Shown here piece by piece: positions 36,642 to 44,799 of a stretch of 64,000 nt of DNA. The translations under genes were made by a program, and so were the position numbers. Where the stretch lies: contig JAFPXF010000051.1 of the NCBI GenBank assembly GCA_017394765.1, positions 1-64,000 of the forward strand, written 5' to 3'. The notes beneath the pieces were generated by a model. The model saw only the letters and a list, made by a program, of their open reading frames with translations, ran no database searches and had not been told where the DNA came from. Position 1 is the first letter of the stretch. Each line of letters opens with the position of its first letter. This stretch comes from Bacteroidales bacterium (GTDB lineage: Bacteria; Bacteroidota; Bacteroidia; Bacteroidales; WCHB1-69).

Positions 36642-36986
36642 ATGATACATAAAGCAGGAGTATCGGACAATATGATTGCCAATAATTTAACGCCGTTCAT
36701 CCCAATACATCCGGGGGATGTTATCAAGGATGAGATTGAATATCGCGGCATTACGCAACGGCAACTTTCAGGGGTGACTGGCATCGCTTATTCAGTGATT
36801 AATGAGGTCCTGAATGGGAAGCGACCTGTCACGATTGAATATGCCCTGCTCATCGGGAAGGCTCTTGACTTGGATGCCGGGACGTTTATCCGTATGCAGT
36901 CGGAATACGATATGCAGATGGCGCAAAGCAACAAGTCTTTCACCGCCCGCCTCGCTAAAATCCGCAAAATCGCATCGGTACTGTGA
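36642..36986 (+). CDS. higA: HigA-type antitoxin, helix-turn-helix
   Basis: This 114-residue protein has the HigA/VapI-like XRE DNA-binding domain: FIPIHPGDVIKDEIEYRG, ITQRQLSGVTGIAYSVINEVLNGKRPVT and YALLIGKALDLDAGTFIRMQSEYD are close to the family consensus. It should neutralise HigB and repress the operon through the promoter at 36303. A start at a later ATG (36672, MIANNL) is possible. The pair lies between the two copies of the duplicated leader block. Confidence 0.9.
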   Translation: MIHKAGVSDNMIANNLTPFIPIHPGDVIKDEIEYRGITQRQLSGVTGIAYSVINEVLNGKRPVTIEYALLIGKALDLDAGTFIRMQSEYDMQMAQSNKSFTARLAKIRKIASVL

Positions 36987-37042
36987 GAAATTCTGTGACC
37001 ATCCGCAGAATTCTCGGCATTACTGTACTGGTGTGCTGTGTC

Positions 37043-37263
37043 CCCGTGCCGAAGGCACTATATTTTATTAACCCCACATCAGCGTAACGAAGTGGAGCGC
37101 AGAGTGGGGAAGGACGTGCGCACGCGGGAGCCTGCGTGCCGGAGGCACGCCACGATTCCGAAAAAAGACTATCTTTGCCGATGAGAAAAATCTCCAATGA
37201 AAAAGCGATTGTATATACCGACATTTCTGCTACTTGCCAGCATATTCGGGCTTCGTGCACAGA
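37043..37263. repeat. duplicated repeat-promoter-signal-peptide block (copy 2)
   Basis: This is the second copy of 35061-35281. The palindromes differ in sequence but remain paired: GTGCC-GAA-GGCAC (37046-37058) and GCGTGCC-GGA-GGCACGC (37134-37150). The C-G pair here replaces the T-A pair of copy 1. Confidence 0.85.
37170..37177 (+). promoter_or_regulatory. -7 promoter element inside the duplicated block, copy 2
   Basis: TATCTTTG (TAnnTTTG), 19 bases before the ATG at 37197, identical in context to copy 1. Confidence 0.7.
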
Positions 37264-38690
37264 CCGATGTCCCACATGTGACTGTCGAGCTAATACAAAC
37301 GACCCCATCTACAATTATCTTCAATTATCATCCGAATGATGCCTGCCACCATTTTTATGTCTATACGGATCGCGGAAACGAGGTGGCACTTTGGTCAAAT
37401 ATTTTTGGTTTGACAGTAGATGATGTGATATGCATTTGGGGAGAACGAATTGACACTGTTTCAGTATGGAATTCTTATTGGACAGATCTTATTCCGAATA
37501 ACCAATACCACATTTATATCGTTCCGTATGATTCAGTTGGACATCGATATCCCTGTGAGGGAACTCGATTTTCCACACCGGAATCAGGTATTACTGGACG
37601 TTCAAACATTCTAATATCAAGCAGCTTTATTACAGATACATCCGCGTATATTGTGTGTGTGCCAAACGAGGAAACGTTCTGTTACTACAACGGTATCATT
37701 CCCGCCGATTGGTTTTATAAAATAGGACTGGATTCGGTGTGCCGACTCGTGCTGAATTCATCAAGGTTGTATGAAACAGACCGATGGGGGCATCTTTTTC
37801 TGAACCGTGGCACGCAATATTGTGCCGTTGCGCTCGGACAAAATGGACGAGGGGAGTTCGGAGACACCACCCTCCATTGGTTCACTACCTTGGGAAAGAA
37901 GCAGATTGTGGAGGAGGATACGGCACCGGTTATTTTCTACAATACGAATGGGGCAGACATTGACCGCATTCCAGAGGAACAATGGAATCAATACGCTGTC
38001 CGGGCATACGTGGCCGATAAATCAAGAACCGTGCAGGAAGTGAGTCTGGGCCAAGGGAATATCATTCTTGCCACATTGCCAGTAAGTGATTATTACGTGG
38101 ATATTGTTAGAAAATCAGATGAAAATGAGGTGAAGGAACTACAGGTGAGCATTCGAAAAGAGGATGTGACGAAGGAACGGCACACAGAGGAGGATGGCTT
38201 TGTATGGACGAAGATGCGGCAGGATTACAACTACGCCATTGGGGATGCCAGCGGGAAAGCCTTGACACCATTCATTTTCACAAAACTATCCTATTCAAAC
38301 GGTGTTTTTATTGGCAAAACACATTTAGATAATAGATTATATGATGTGTTGCTGACCCCCCAGGGCAAATATATTATCAATACAGATAGGCATTATGATA
38401 AGATTATGTATGATTCGTACTCGAAAAATCTGTATGTGTCGAAATCTGGGAAAGTGGGTGTGTGCGATATGAACGGCCGGGAAATTGTAAAGCCCTCTTA
38501 CGATGACATTCTGGATATGGAGACATACTATAAAGTTCTGCAAAAAGGTCTATGGGGGTGCATTGATGCCACAGGAAAAATTATTTTCCCGCCCAAATAC
38601 CAAGACTTTGAGAGGACAGACAGTGGTTATACGGTGATAAAAGATGGTGTTAAAGGTTATCTGGACCTGACAGGGAAGGAAATCCAATAA
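37197..38690 (+). CDS. secreted WG-repeat protein (mosaic family member B)
   Basis: The 497-residue protein has almost the same signal peptide as member A, but its mature part is unrelated. The first ~280 residues look beta-rich, possibly fibronectin-III-like (DVPHVTVELIQTTPSTIIFNY). The C-terminal ~150 residues hold WG-type repeats: GKVGVCDMNGREIVKPSYDDI, GLWGCIDATGKIIFPPKYQDF and GVKGYLDLTGKEIQ. WG repeats are beta-stranded and often mediate contacts in surface or periplasmic proteins. A PH-like membrane protein follows eight bases downstream and is probably co-expressed. Confidence 0.75.
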   Translation: MKKRLYIPTFLLLASIFGLRAQTDVPHVTVELIQTTPSTIIFNYHPNDACHHFYVYTDRGNEVALWSNIFGLTVDDVICIWGERIDTVSVWNSYWTDLIPNNQYHIYIVPYDSVGHRYPCEGTRFSTPESGITGRSNILISSSFITDTSAYIVCVPNEETFCYYNGIIPADWFYKIGLDSVCRLVLNSSRLYETDRWGHLFLNRGTQYCAVALGQNGRGEFGDTTLHWFTTLGKKQIVEEDTAPVIFYNTNGADIDRIPEEQWNQYAVRAYVADKSRTVQEVSLGQGNIILATLPVSDYYVDIVRKSDENEVKELQVSIRKEDVTKERHTEEDGFVWTKMRQDYNYAIGDASGKALTPFIFTKLSYSNGVFIGKTHLDNRLYDVLLTPQGKYIINTDRHYDKIMYDSYSKNLYVSKSGKVGVCDMNGREIVKPSYDDILDMETYYKVLQKGLWGCIDATGKIIFPPKYQDFERTDSGYTVIKDGVKGYLDLTGKEIQ

Positions 38691-38698
38691 GAGTTATT

Positions 38699-39262
38699 AT
38701 GTGTGCAAGTAACAATATAGCCTACGACGAGCTCAACGGCCGCACTCCACTGCTGCGCAGCCGGCCGGAGCCGGATAACATTTTGGTGTTCGGGATGGAG
38801 ACGTTGATCGGGCTGTTTTTCTGTTTCTCGGCGTTTTATTTTGTGATTTCCGAGATTTTTAAAATCGGATGGCAAGAATTAGACGGTTTTTGGTCTTTTT
38901 TGTACGTTTTTTTTCAGGCATTTATCATTTGTGGTGTGCCCATTGTTTACACGCTCGTGATATTAGACGCGCTGATTTGGCAGATCAAGGGAAAGGAACT
39001 TGTCACCTATTCGGACAAGGACTTACTCATCCAGTATAAGAGTCTGTTCAGCGGGGAGTGGCGGATTCCGTGGGACTGCATCCTGAATGTGGAGCCCTTT
39101 TCTTATCCGTGGTACAAATTTAAAGGGCGAGATGGAGACGAGACACTCTGTCTGACTTACAAAAACGCGAAAGGAAAGACCAAAAAAGTGCGGTTCGGAC
39201 TGTTGCTTAACGAAGAACAGCAGAAGTTTGTCATAGAGCGAATTCAGGAGCTGTGCGTGTAG
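38699..39262 (+). CDS. two-helix membrane protein with PH-like domain, paralogue
   Basis: The 187-residue protein has two long hydrophobic helices (ETLIGLFFCFSAFYFVISEI and FIICGVPIVYTLVILDALI) and then a PH-like domain (VTYSDKDLLIQYKSLFSGEWRIPWDCILNVE...). It matches 33756-34286 in topology and in the end motif KVRFGLLLNEEQQKFVIERI. It starts eight bases after the WG-repeat gene, so the two probably work together, but the function is unknown. Confidence 0.65.
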   Translation: MCASNNIAYDELNGRTPLLRSRPEPDNILVFGMETLIGLFFCFSAFYFVISEIFKIGWQELDGFWSFLYVFFQAFIICGVPIVYTLVILDALIWQIKGKELVTYSDKDLLIQYKSLFSGEWRIPWDCILNVEPFSYPWYKFKGRDGDETLCLTYKNAKGKTKKVRFGLLLNEEQQKFVIERIQELCV

Positions 39263-39286
39263 AACTATGAGAAATAGAAAAAAGAC

Positions 39287-39294
39287 TATCTTTG
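39287..39294 (+). promoter_or_regulatory. -7 promoter element for the 39314 gene
   Basis: TATCTTTG (TAnnTTTG), 19 bases before the ATG. The surrounding AAAAAAGACTATCTTTGCC is shared with the two duplicated blocks, but the palindromic repeats are not. Confidence 0.65.
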
Positions 39295-39313
39295 CCATCC
39301 CAAACCGAAAGAT

Positions 39314-40162
39314 ATGAGACCAAAATTGTTATTGTTCGCCCTATGTCTGCTCTTTCTTGCTGGCATGCCGCTCATAGCCTTCGCGCAGGCTCCCGGCCAA
39401 CGGGATCTGTTGGAGCGGGCCTACGATACAAAATCGTATGACCTTCTGGAACAGTTCTTTGACAACTGGCAGAAGGAATATGCTGATAATGAGGTGGAAG
39501 CACCCGACAAATGGATCGCGGAGGCGCACAAGGTGTTCGCCGCGATGGTGCGTCCGGAAATCTCATCACAAATTGGTATTGAGGTGTATGGTCATGTTCT
39601 TGTGGTTCAGGGTTCGCTGGAAAAAATAGGTTGTGTGAAAAGAAAAACCAAAGACTTTTTAATTGGAAACTTAGACGGTATCATTTATACTATCGTGGAT
39701 TCTGCCGTAGATTTCCGACCGAAATATCAGCTTGAAAACATTACAACAGTATATTTATCAGATAATTACAGAACGATAGTCAACGACTACTTTTCAACAT
39801 TTAATCCTCCGGCGCTGATTGACTATAATACATTTGATAATTGGGAAATAACAGAAACAGATAGTATTTGGACTGTAACAGACAACAATAATGAACCTTA
39901 CGATGAATTTACAGCAAAAATACAAGCATACATCGAGAGATCGTCATTTTTGAGGGATTTCACTGGTCCGATATACTGCCCTCACATGTTTGGCCCAACA
40001 ACTATTGTTCCTTTTTTCACCATAGATAAGATTGTATTTGACCTTTCTCTTCGTCATGCCGTTGTGTTTTATAGTCAATGTATTTCAGGAGGAATCGTAG
40101 TGCTTAAGAAAGTTAAAAACAGATGGACCTTCGATTTTCAATATGAATATTGGATAGAGTAA
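39314..40162 (+). CDS. secreted protein of a local mosaic family (member C)
   Basis: This 282-residue protein has its own signal peptide (MRPKLLLFALCLLFLAGMPLIAFAQ), unlike those of members A and B. From the cleavage site on it matches member A: APGQRDLLERAYDTKSYDL, then NWQKEYADNE, EAPDKW and AEAHKVFAAM. The end (GIVVLKKVKNRWTFDFQYEYW) also matches. The middle is more diverged and AT-rich. It is not a recognised family. It is followed by galM after 28 bases. Confidence 0.7.
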   Translation: MRPKLLLFALCLLFLAGMPLIAFAQAPGQRDLLERAYDTKSYDLLEQFFDNWQKEYADNEVEAPDKWIAEAHKVFAAMVRPEISSQIGIEVYGHVLVVQGSLEKIGCVKRKTKDFLIGNLDGIIYTIVDSAVDFRPKYQLENITTVYLSDNYRTIVNDYFSTFNPPALIDYNTFDNWEITETDSIWTVTDNNNEPYDEFTAKIQAYIERSSFLRDFTGPIYCPHMFGPTTIVPFFTIDKIVFDLSLRHAVVFYSQCISGGIVVLKKVKNRWTFDFQYEYWIE

Positions 40163-40190
40163 TACTGTTTTGAGAAGTGTATTTAAGAAT

Positions 40191-41207
40191 ATGAAACAAA
40201 TAATATCCTTCCACACCCTCCGCAACATCCACGGCCTCCGCGCGGACATCACCAACCTCGGCGGGCGCGTCGTGTCGCTTTGGGTGCCCGACAAACATGG
40301 GCAACTGCGCGATGTGGTGCTCGGATTTGACACACCGGAAGATTACCTGCCCGAAAACCACCGCTCCGACTTCGGGGCCATTATCGGACGCTACGCCAAC
40401 CGGCTGTGCAACGGACAGATAACCATTGACGGACAAACCTATCAACTGCCGCAAAACGATGGCAAGAACTGCTTGCACGGCGGGCCCGACGGCTGGCAGT
40501 ACCGCATCTTCAATGTTGAAGAAGTGGGCGACAACCGGCTCGTGCTGAGCTTGGTTAGCGAGGACGGCGACAGCGGGTTCCCGGGCAATGTGTGTGCCCG
40601 CGTCACCTACATGCTGACGGACGACAATGCGCTGGACATTCAGTATGAGGCGGTTACGGACGAGCCAACGGTCATCAACCTGACGAACCACAGCTACTTC
40701 AACCTCAACGGGGACGCTTCCACCGACATCCTCAACCATCTGCTGACCATCGATGCTGACCGCTACACCCCGATTGGGGAAACTTTCATCCCCACGGGCG
40801 AGTTGGCATCCGTGGAGGGCACGCCGATGGATTTCCGGCAGGCCAAGCCGATTGGCCGCGACATCGCCGCCGATTTCGAGCAGCTGCACATCGGGCACGG
40901 CTACGACCACAACTGGGTACTGAACACGAAAGGCGATGATGCCCGACCGTGCGCCCGATTGGAGAGCCCACTCACAGGCATCGCGATGGAGGTCTATACC
41001 ACCGAACCGGGAATGCAGGTCTATACCGGCAACTTCCTTGACGGCACGGTCGTCGGGAAGGGTGGGGTAGTCTATCAGCAGCGGGCCGCCGTCTGCCTCG
41101 AAACACAGAAATTCCCCGATTCGCCGAACCAGAACTGGCCGGAATCGAATGCTTTTTTGCGACTGGGCGAAGTGTACCGCGGCAAAACATTTTTCAAGTT
41201 TTTGTGA
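40191..41207 (+). CDS. galM: aldose 1-epimerase (galactose mutarotase)
   Basis: GalM interconverts alpha- and beta-galactose so that galactokinase can use the sugar. The 338-residue protein shows the family landmarks GRYANRLCNGQ, NCLHGGPDGW, VINLTNHSYFNL (catalytic His) and, near the end, CLETQKFPDSPNQ (catalytic Glu). I chose the ATG at 40191; a TTG at 40170 would add seven unconserved residues. There is no signal peptide, so it is cytoplasmic. With galK and the symporter at 44800 it makes a Leloir-type uptake set, separated by a lipoprotein gene and an LD-carboxypeptidase gene. Confidence 0.94.
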   Translation: MKQIISFHTLRNIHGLRADITNLGGRVVSLWVPDKHGQLRDVVLGFDTPEDYLPENHRSDFGAIIGRYANRLCNGQITIDGQTYQLPQNDGKNCLHGGPDGWQYRIFNVEEVGDNRLVLSLVSEDGDSGFPGNVCARVTYMLTDDNALDIQYEAVTDEPTVINLTNHSYFNLNGDASTDILNHLLTIDADRYTPIGETFIPTGELASVEGTPMDFRQAKPIGRDIAADFEQLHIGHGYDHNWVLNTKGDDARPCARLESPLTGIAMEVYTTEPGMQVYTGNFLDGTVVGKGGVVYQQRAAVCLETQKFPDSPNQNWPESNAFLRLGEVYRGKTFFKFL

Positions 41208-41214
41208 TTTTTAT

Positions 41215-41222
41215 TATTTTTG
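41215..41222 (+). promoter_or_regulatory. -7 promoter element for the lipoprotein-galK genes
   Basis: TATTTTTG (TAnnTTTG) lies 55 bases before the ATG at 41278 and directly after galM. Confidence 0.55.
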
Positions 41223-41277
41223 CAAATCTTATTCTGGAATCTGATAATCTAAAATTTTTATATCAAAACCATTACTT

Positions 41278-42156
41278 ATGAAGAACTTACTTAAAATTGC
41301 CGTTTGTTTCATAATAGGTGCTTTCTTGTTCTCCGCTTGCCACAAGGAAGGCCAATATCTTCCCAAGAAGAAAATTGCAAAGATCGAACATGTCATGACC
41401 ACGTCAATGTGGGGTATCAACACTACTGCAGTGACCGATTGCCAGGAGTGGGAGTGGTCGGGCAAACTGCTCTCCAAAATCACTCTCAGAGACGGTGACG
41501 GAGACATTGACGGTGTCATCGTGCCGCAATACGACAAAAAAAAGCGGGTGTCCTCGTTGCACTGCGTGTCGGGATCGGATATCGATGATTACAATTTTAC
41601 ATACGAGGGCAAGAACCTGATGAAGATCACCCATACTTCCAGCGATAAGGATGTGGCTGTGTACACCTTTGTGAGGGAGGACAAGAATGTGGTGGAAATC
41701 ACGGTCACGGGCTATTCCAAGTCCAATGGCATTGCCGTCGTAAATCCTCTGCAACTGGTGCTGCCCGACGATGTTGCCGAAGTCATCAAACCGTCGGACG
41801 AGAAGGCCACCGCTGTGTACAAGTTGGTGTGGGATGGCGGAAATTTGGTCAGTATGGAGCAATTTGTCAACGGTGTGCTCAATAAGAACTATAAGTGGAC
41901 ATACGACAATGCCATCAATCCTCTGAAAGGTCTATTCAGCAACGGCTACGGCTCGTTGAACGGCTTTGAAGAACTCTACTCTGCCAACAATGTTGTGGAA
42001 TCCCAGACTGTCACCCATTCCGCTCTCTATGATGTAGAGATAGGTCTCGAATATTCTTACGAGTATGAAAATGATTATCCGGTGAAGAAGACATGGTCAG
42101 CCGTTGCCTCTACTGGTTTGGAAGTTGTCCACACGTATAATTATTTGTACAACTAA
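41278..42156 (+). CDS. lipoprotein, function unknown
   Basis: This 292-residue protein has a lipoprotein signal (MKNLLKIAVCFIIGAFLFSAC). The mature part is built of repeated beta-hairpin segments such as YNFTYEGKNLMKITH, YKLVWDGGNLVSMEQF and YEYENDYPVKKTW. These resemble the RHS-like or DUF4595-type strands found in Bacteroidota lipoproteins, but I cannot assign a family. The stop codon is directly followed by the galK ATG (TAAATG), so it is translated just before galK. Confidence 0.75.
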   Translation: MKNLLKIAVCFIIGAFLFSACHKEGQYLPKKKIAKIEHVMTTSMWGINTTAVTDCQEWEWSGKLLSKITLRDGDGDIDGVIVPQYDKKKRVSSLHCVSGSDIDDYNFTYEGKNLMKITHTSSDKDVAVYTFVREDKNVVEITVTGYSKSNGIAVVNPLQLVLPDDVAEVIKPSDEKATAVYKLVWDGGNLVSMEQFVNGVLNKNYKWTYDNAINPLKGLFSNGYGSLNGFEELYSANNVVESQTVTHSALYDVEIGLEYSYEYENDYPVKKTWSAVASTGLEVVHTYNYLYN

Positions 42157-43302
42157 ATGGGCGGGAACATGTCATCGGACGGGATGCGTCGCCAACACCG
42201 TTTCTTCGCCCCCGGGCGCGTGAACCTTATTGGCGAACACACCGACTACAACGGCGGGCTTGTCTTCCCCGCAGCCTTCAGCATGGGCACATATCTCACG
42301 GTGACGGAACGCTTTGATCACTTTTCCTGCAGCTTCTCTTCCGACAATGAGCCCAAATCCTTCATTCTTCGGGGCGGGCAGTTGTCGGAGCCTCAGCACG
42401 CTTGGGTGGACTATCCTTTGGGGGTGCTCAAGGAGTTCTCCGACCGTGGTTGGAGTGTGGAGGGGTACGATTTCCACTACCGCGGCGACCTGCCCATCGG
42501 GGCCGCGCTTTCCTCTTCGGCCTCCATTGAGATGGTGACCGCCGTGGCTCTCAACGCGCTGAACAACAGTCCGTTCTCAATGCTGGAACTCGTGCAGATA
42601 GCCCAGCATGCGGAGAACAACTTCGTGGGGATGAACTGCGGCATCATGGATCAGTTCGCTTCGGGATTCGGGAAGAAGGATTGTGCTATCGCGCTGGACT
42701 GCAACACGTTGGAGTACAAACACGTGCCGTTGGAGATGCACGGGCTGAAGTTCGTCATTGCCAACACCAACAAGAAACGCGGACTCGTGGATTCGGCCTA
42801 CAACCAGCGGCGCAGCGAGTGCCAGCAGGCGTTGGAGATCATCCGTGCGCACCGACCGATCGATTGTCTCTGCCAACTCAATATGGATCAGTTTGATAAG
42901 GTTTCGCCATATCTTACGGATGACGTCCTCAAGCGCGCTCGGCACGCGGTGCGCGAGAACGAGAACGTGCGCGAGGCAATCACAGCCCTCAAGGCCGGAG
43001 ACATGGTCCGCTTCGGGCAGCTGATGAACGCCTCGCACGCCACCCTGCGCGACGACTACGAGGTCACCTGTCCCGAACTGGACTTCTTGGCCGAACGGGC
43101 GCAGCAGTTCCCCGGCGTGCTCGGCAGCCGCATGACCGGCGCGGGCTTCGGCGGCTGCACGGTAACGTTAATCTCTGATGATCAAGTAAATGCGTTTATC
43201 GAAAGTCTCGGCCGCGCGTACGAAGAGCATTTCGGCTTGCGTGCGGATTTCTATGTGGCGGAGATCGGCGACGGAGCAAGGGAATTGTTCAAATATTCAT
43301 AA
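42157..43302 (+). CDS. galK: galactokinase
   Basis: GalK phosphorylates alpha-galactose to galactose 1-phosphate, the first committed step of the Leloir pathway. The 381-residue GHMP-family kinase has the galactokinase signature GRVNLIGEHTDYNGG, the ATP loop LPIGAALSSSAS, the catalytic Asp in CGIMDQFAS and the C-terminal MTGAGFGGCTV. The ATG at 42157 adds a nine-residue leader to the family start; MRRQHRFFAPG (42184) is an alternative. galT and galE are not in the window. Confidence 0.97.
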   Translation: MGGNMSSDGMRRQHRFFAPGRVNLIGEHTDYNGGLVFPAAFSMGTYLTVTERFDHFSCSFSSDNEPKSFILRGGQLSEPQHAWVDYPLGVLKEFSDRGWSVEGYDFHYRGDLPIGAALSSSASIEMVTAVALNALNNSPFSMLELVQIAQHAENNFVGMNCGIMDQFASGFGKKDCAIALDCNTLEYKHVPLEMHGLKFVIANTNKKRGLVDSAYNQRRSECQQALEIIRAHRPIDCLCQLNMDQFDKVSPYLTDDVLKRARHAVRENENVREAITALKAGDMVRFGQLMNASHATLRDDYEVTCPELDFLAERAQQFPGVLGSRMTGAGFGGCTVTLISDDQVNAFIESLGRAYEEHFGLRADFYVAEIGDGARELFKYS

Positions 43303-43321
43303 TAAAGGTAAAGTCATTGCG

Positions 43322-43603
43322 ATGATATTATTAATACCGCTGATCATTGTGGCCGTCAGCTTGGCTGCGTCATGCATTTTAAGCAAAAGACAAAATGTCA
43401 AGTATTTTCGCTTTCTTAAGTACTTGAACATTATACACCTTATTGTCGTGTGCTTGTTCTTGGTGTTCGATTTTTTGATTCTTCCTTTGTTTGGTGGAAG
43501 AGGCGAAACGCTGATAGCATTTTTCATTTATGCATTGTTCGGTATTACAACGTTGATAAGCAATATTGTCGTTCTTTTGGTAAATGTCTGCCGAAAGAGT
43601 TGA
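43322..43603 (+). CDS. small membrane protein, function unknown
   Basis: This 93-residue protein has three hydrophobic segments (ILLIPLIIVAVSLAASCIL, LNIIHLIVVCLFLVFDFLIL and TLIAFFIYALFGITTLISNIVVLLV). It starts at the ATG 43322, 19 bases after galK. I recognise no family. The region is AT-rich compared with galK. It may be a real small gene because the hydrophobic pattern and a clean start and stop agree, but the evidence is modest. Confidence 0.5.
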   Translation: MILLIPLIIVAVSLAASCILSKRQNVKYFRFLKYLNIIHLIVVCLFLVFDFLILPLFGGRGETLIAFFIYALFGITTLISNIVVLLVNVCRKS

Positions 43604-43659
43604 TGTCTTACTTTGAGTAAACCGCTCACTGTTCACTCCAAATAATTTAATCTCAGAAA

Positions 43660-44706
43660 ATGAACAGACAAACCTTTTGGATACTGATTGCCCTGATGGC
43701 ACTGGGTCTCATAGTTTTACGGCCTTTCGCCGGGAATGCAAAAGAACCGAAAAAGCCACTCAGATGTGTCGCACCCGCCTACCTGAAGCCGGGCGACAAG
43801 GTGGCGCTCATCTCCCCGTCGTACTATTGCTCGATGGAGACGGCTTTCCGAGCGGCAGATACCCTGCGCAGTTGGGGGTACGAGCCGGTCATCGGGCCGA
43901 ATGTCGGCAAACAGTATTTGGAACACTATGCCGGAACCGTGGAAGAGCGGCTCGCCGACCTCCGCTGGGCGTTCAAAGACCCCGGCATCAAGGCCATCCT
44001 CTGTCTGCGCGGCGGTTACAGCACCCTGCACTTGGTGGAAGGTTTGCCCCTGAAAGAGCTTGCCGCTTCGCCGAAATGGCTCATCGGGTACAGCGACATC
44101 ACCACGCTGCTCAGCATGGAGGCCTGCGCCGGCGTGATGGGCATCCACGGTGTGATGGGCTGCAACATTGCCAAGCAAGACAGCGTCAGCGTACAACAAT
44201 CCTGCACATTGCTGCGTAATCTGCTCCAGGGTCAGGTGCCGCGCTATGAGCTGCCCGCCCACAACGAGAACATCCTCGGTCGGGCCACGGGCACCCTCGT
44301 GGGCGGCAATCTCGCCACCTTCGCCCCGCTGCTCTGCTCCCAGGTCAACGAAATCGGCCAGTCCGACATTATCCTCTTCGTGGAGGAAGTGGAAGAAACG
44401 CACCATAACATCGACCGCCTTATCAACATGCTGAAAATGAGCGGTGTACTCGCTCATTGCAAAGGCATCGTTTTGGGAGATTTCACCGATTGTGAAAACG
44501 ATGTCGGCTATGAAAGTGTGGAGGCGATGCTGCGCCAATACATTGAACCGTACAACATCCCGTTGCTCTGCGGTTTCCCCGCCGGTCATGAAAAGCTGAA
44601 TCTGCCGCTCGTGTTGGGCGCGCCCGTCACCATGGATGTGCGTGCGGACGGTGCCACTCTCACCTTCGACATTCCTGGCGAGCAACAAGTTGTCTCCGCG
44701 TATTGA
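43660..44706 (+). CDS. LD-carboxypeptidase, peptidase family S66
   Basis: S66 enzymes remove the terminal D-Ala from tetrapeptides of recycled cell wall (muramoyltetrapeptide carboxypeptidase). This 348-residue member has the serine nucleophile in GYSD (Ser145) and the partner residues in FVEEVEE and GFPAGHEKLNLPLVLG (His). The N-terminal helix (FWILIALMALGLIVL) is a signal peptide or membrane anchor, so it should act outside the cytoplasm, unlike E. coli LdcA. The conserved core begins at LKPGDKVALISPSYY. Confidence 0.9.
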   Translation: MNRQTFWILIALMALGLIVLRPFAGNAKEPKKPLRCVAPAYLKPGDKVALISPSYYCSMETAFRAADTLRSWGYEPVIGPNVGKQYLEHYAGTVEERLADLRWAFKDPGIKAILCLRGGYSTLHLVEGLPLKELAASPKWLIGYSDITTLLSMEACAGVMGIHGVMGCNIAKQDSVSVQQSCTLLRNLLQGQVPRYELPAHNENILGRATGTLVGGNLATFAPLLCSQVNEIGQSDIILFVEEVEETHHNIDRLINMLKMSGVLAHCKGIVLGDFTDCENDVGYESVEAMLRQYIEPYNIPLLCGFPAGHEKLNLPLVLGAPVTMDVRADGATLTFDIPGEQQVVSAY

Positions 44707-44767
44707 TAATTTGTCCAGTATGGAAGTGAACGAAGCCATAAGCTAACAGCCTATAGCCAAAAATTTG

Positions 44768-44775
44768 TACTTTTG
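44768..44775 (+). promoter_or_regulatory. -7 promoter element for the Na+/sugar symporter
   Basis: TACTTTTG (TAnnTTTG), 24 bases before the ATG at 44800. Confidence 0.6.
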
Positions 44776-44799
44776 CACCCTGCTTAAAACCTCTAAAGA

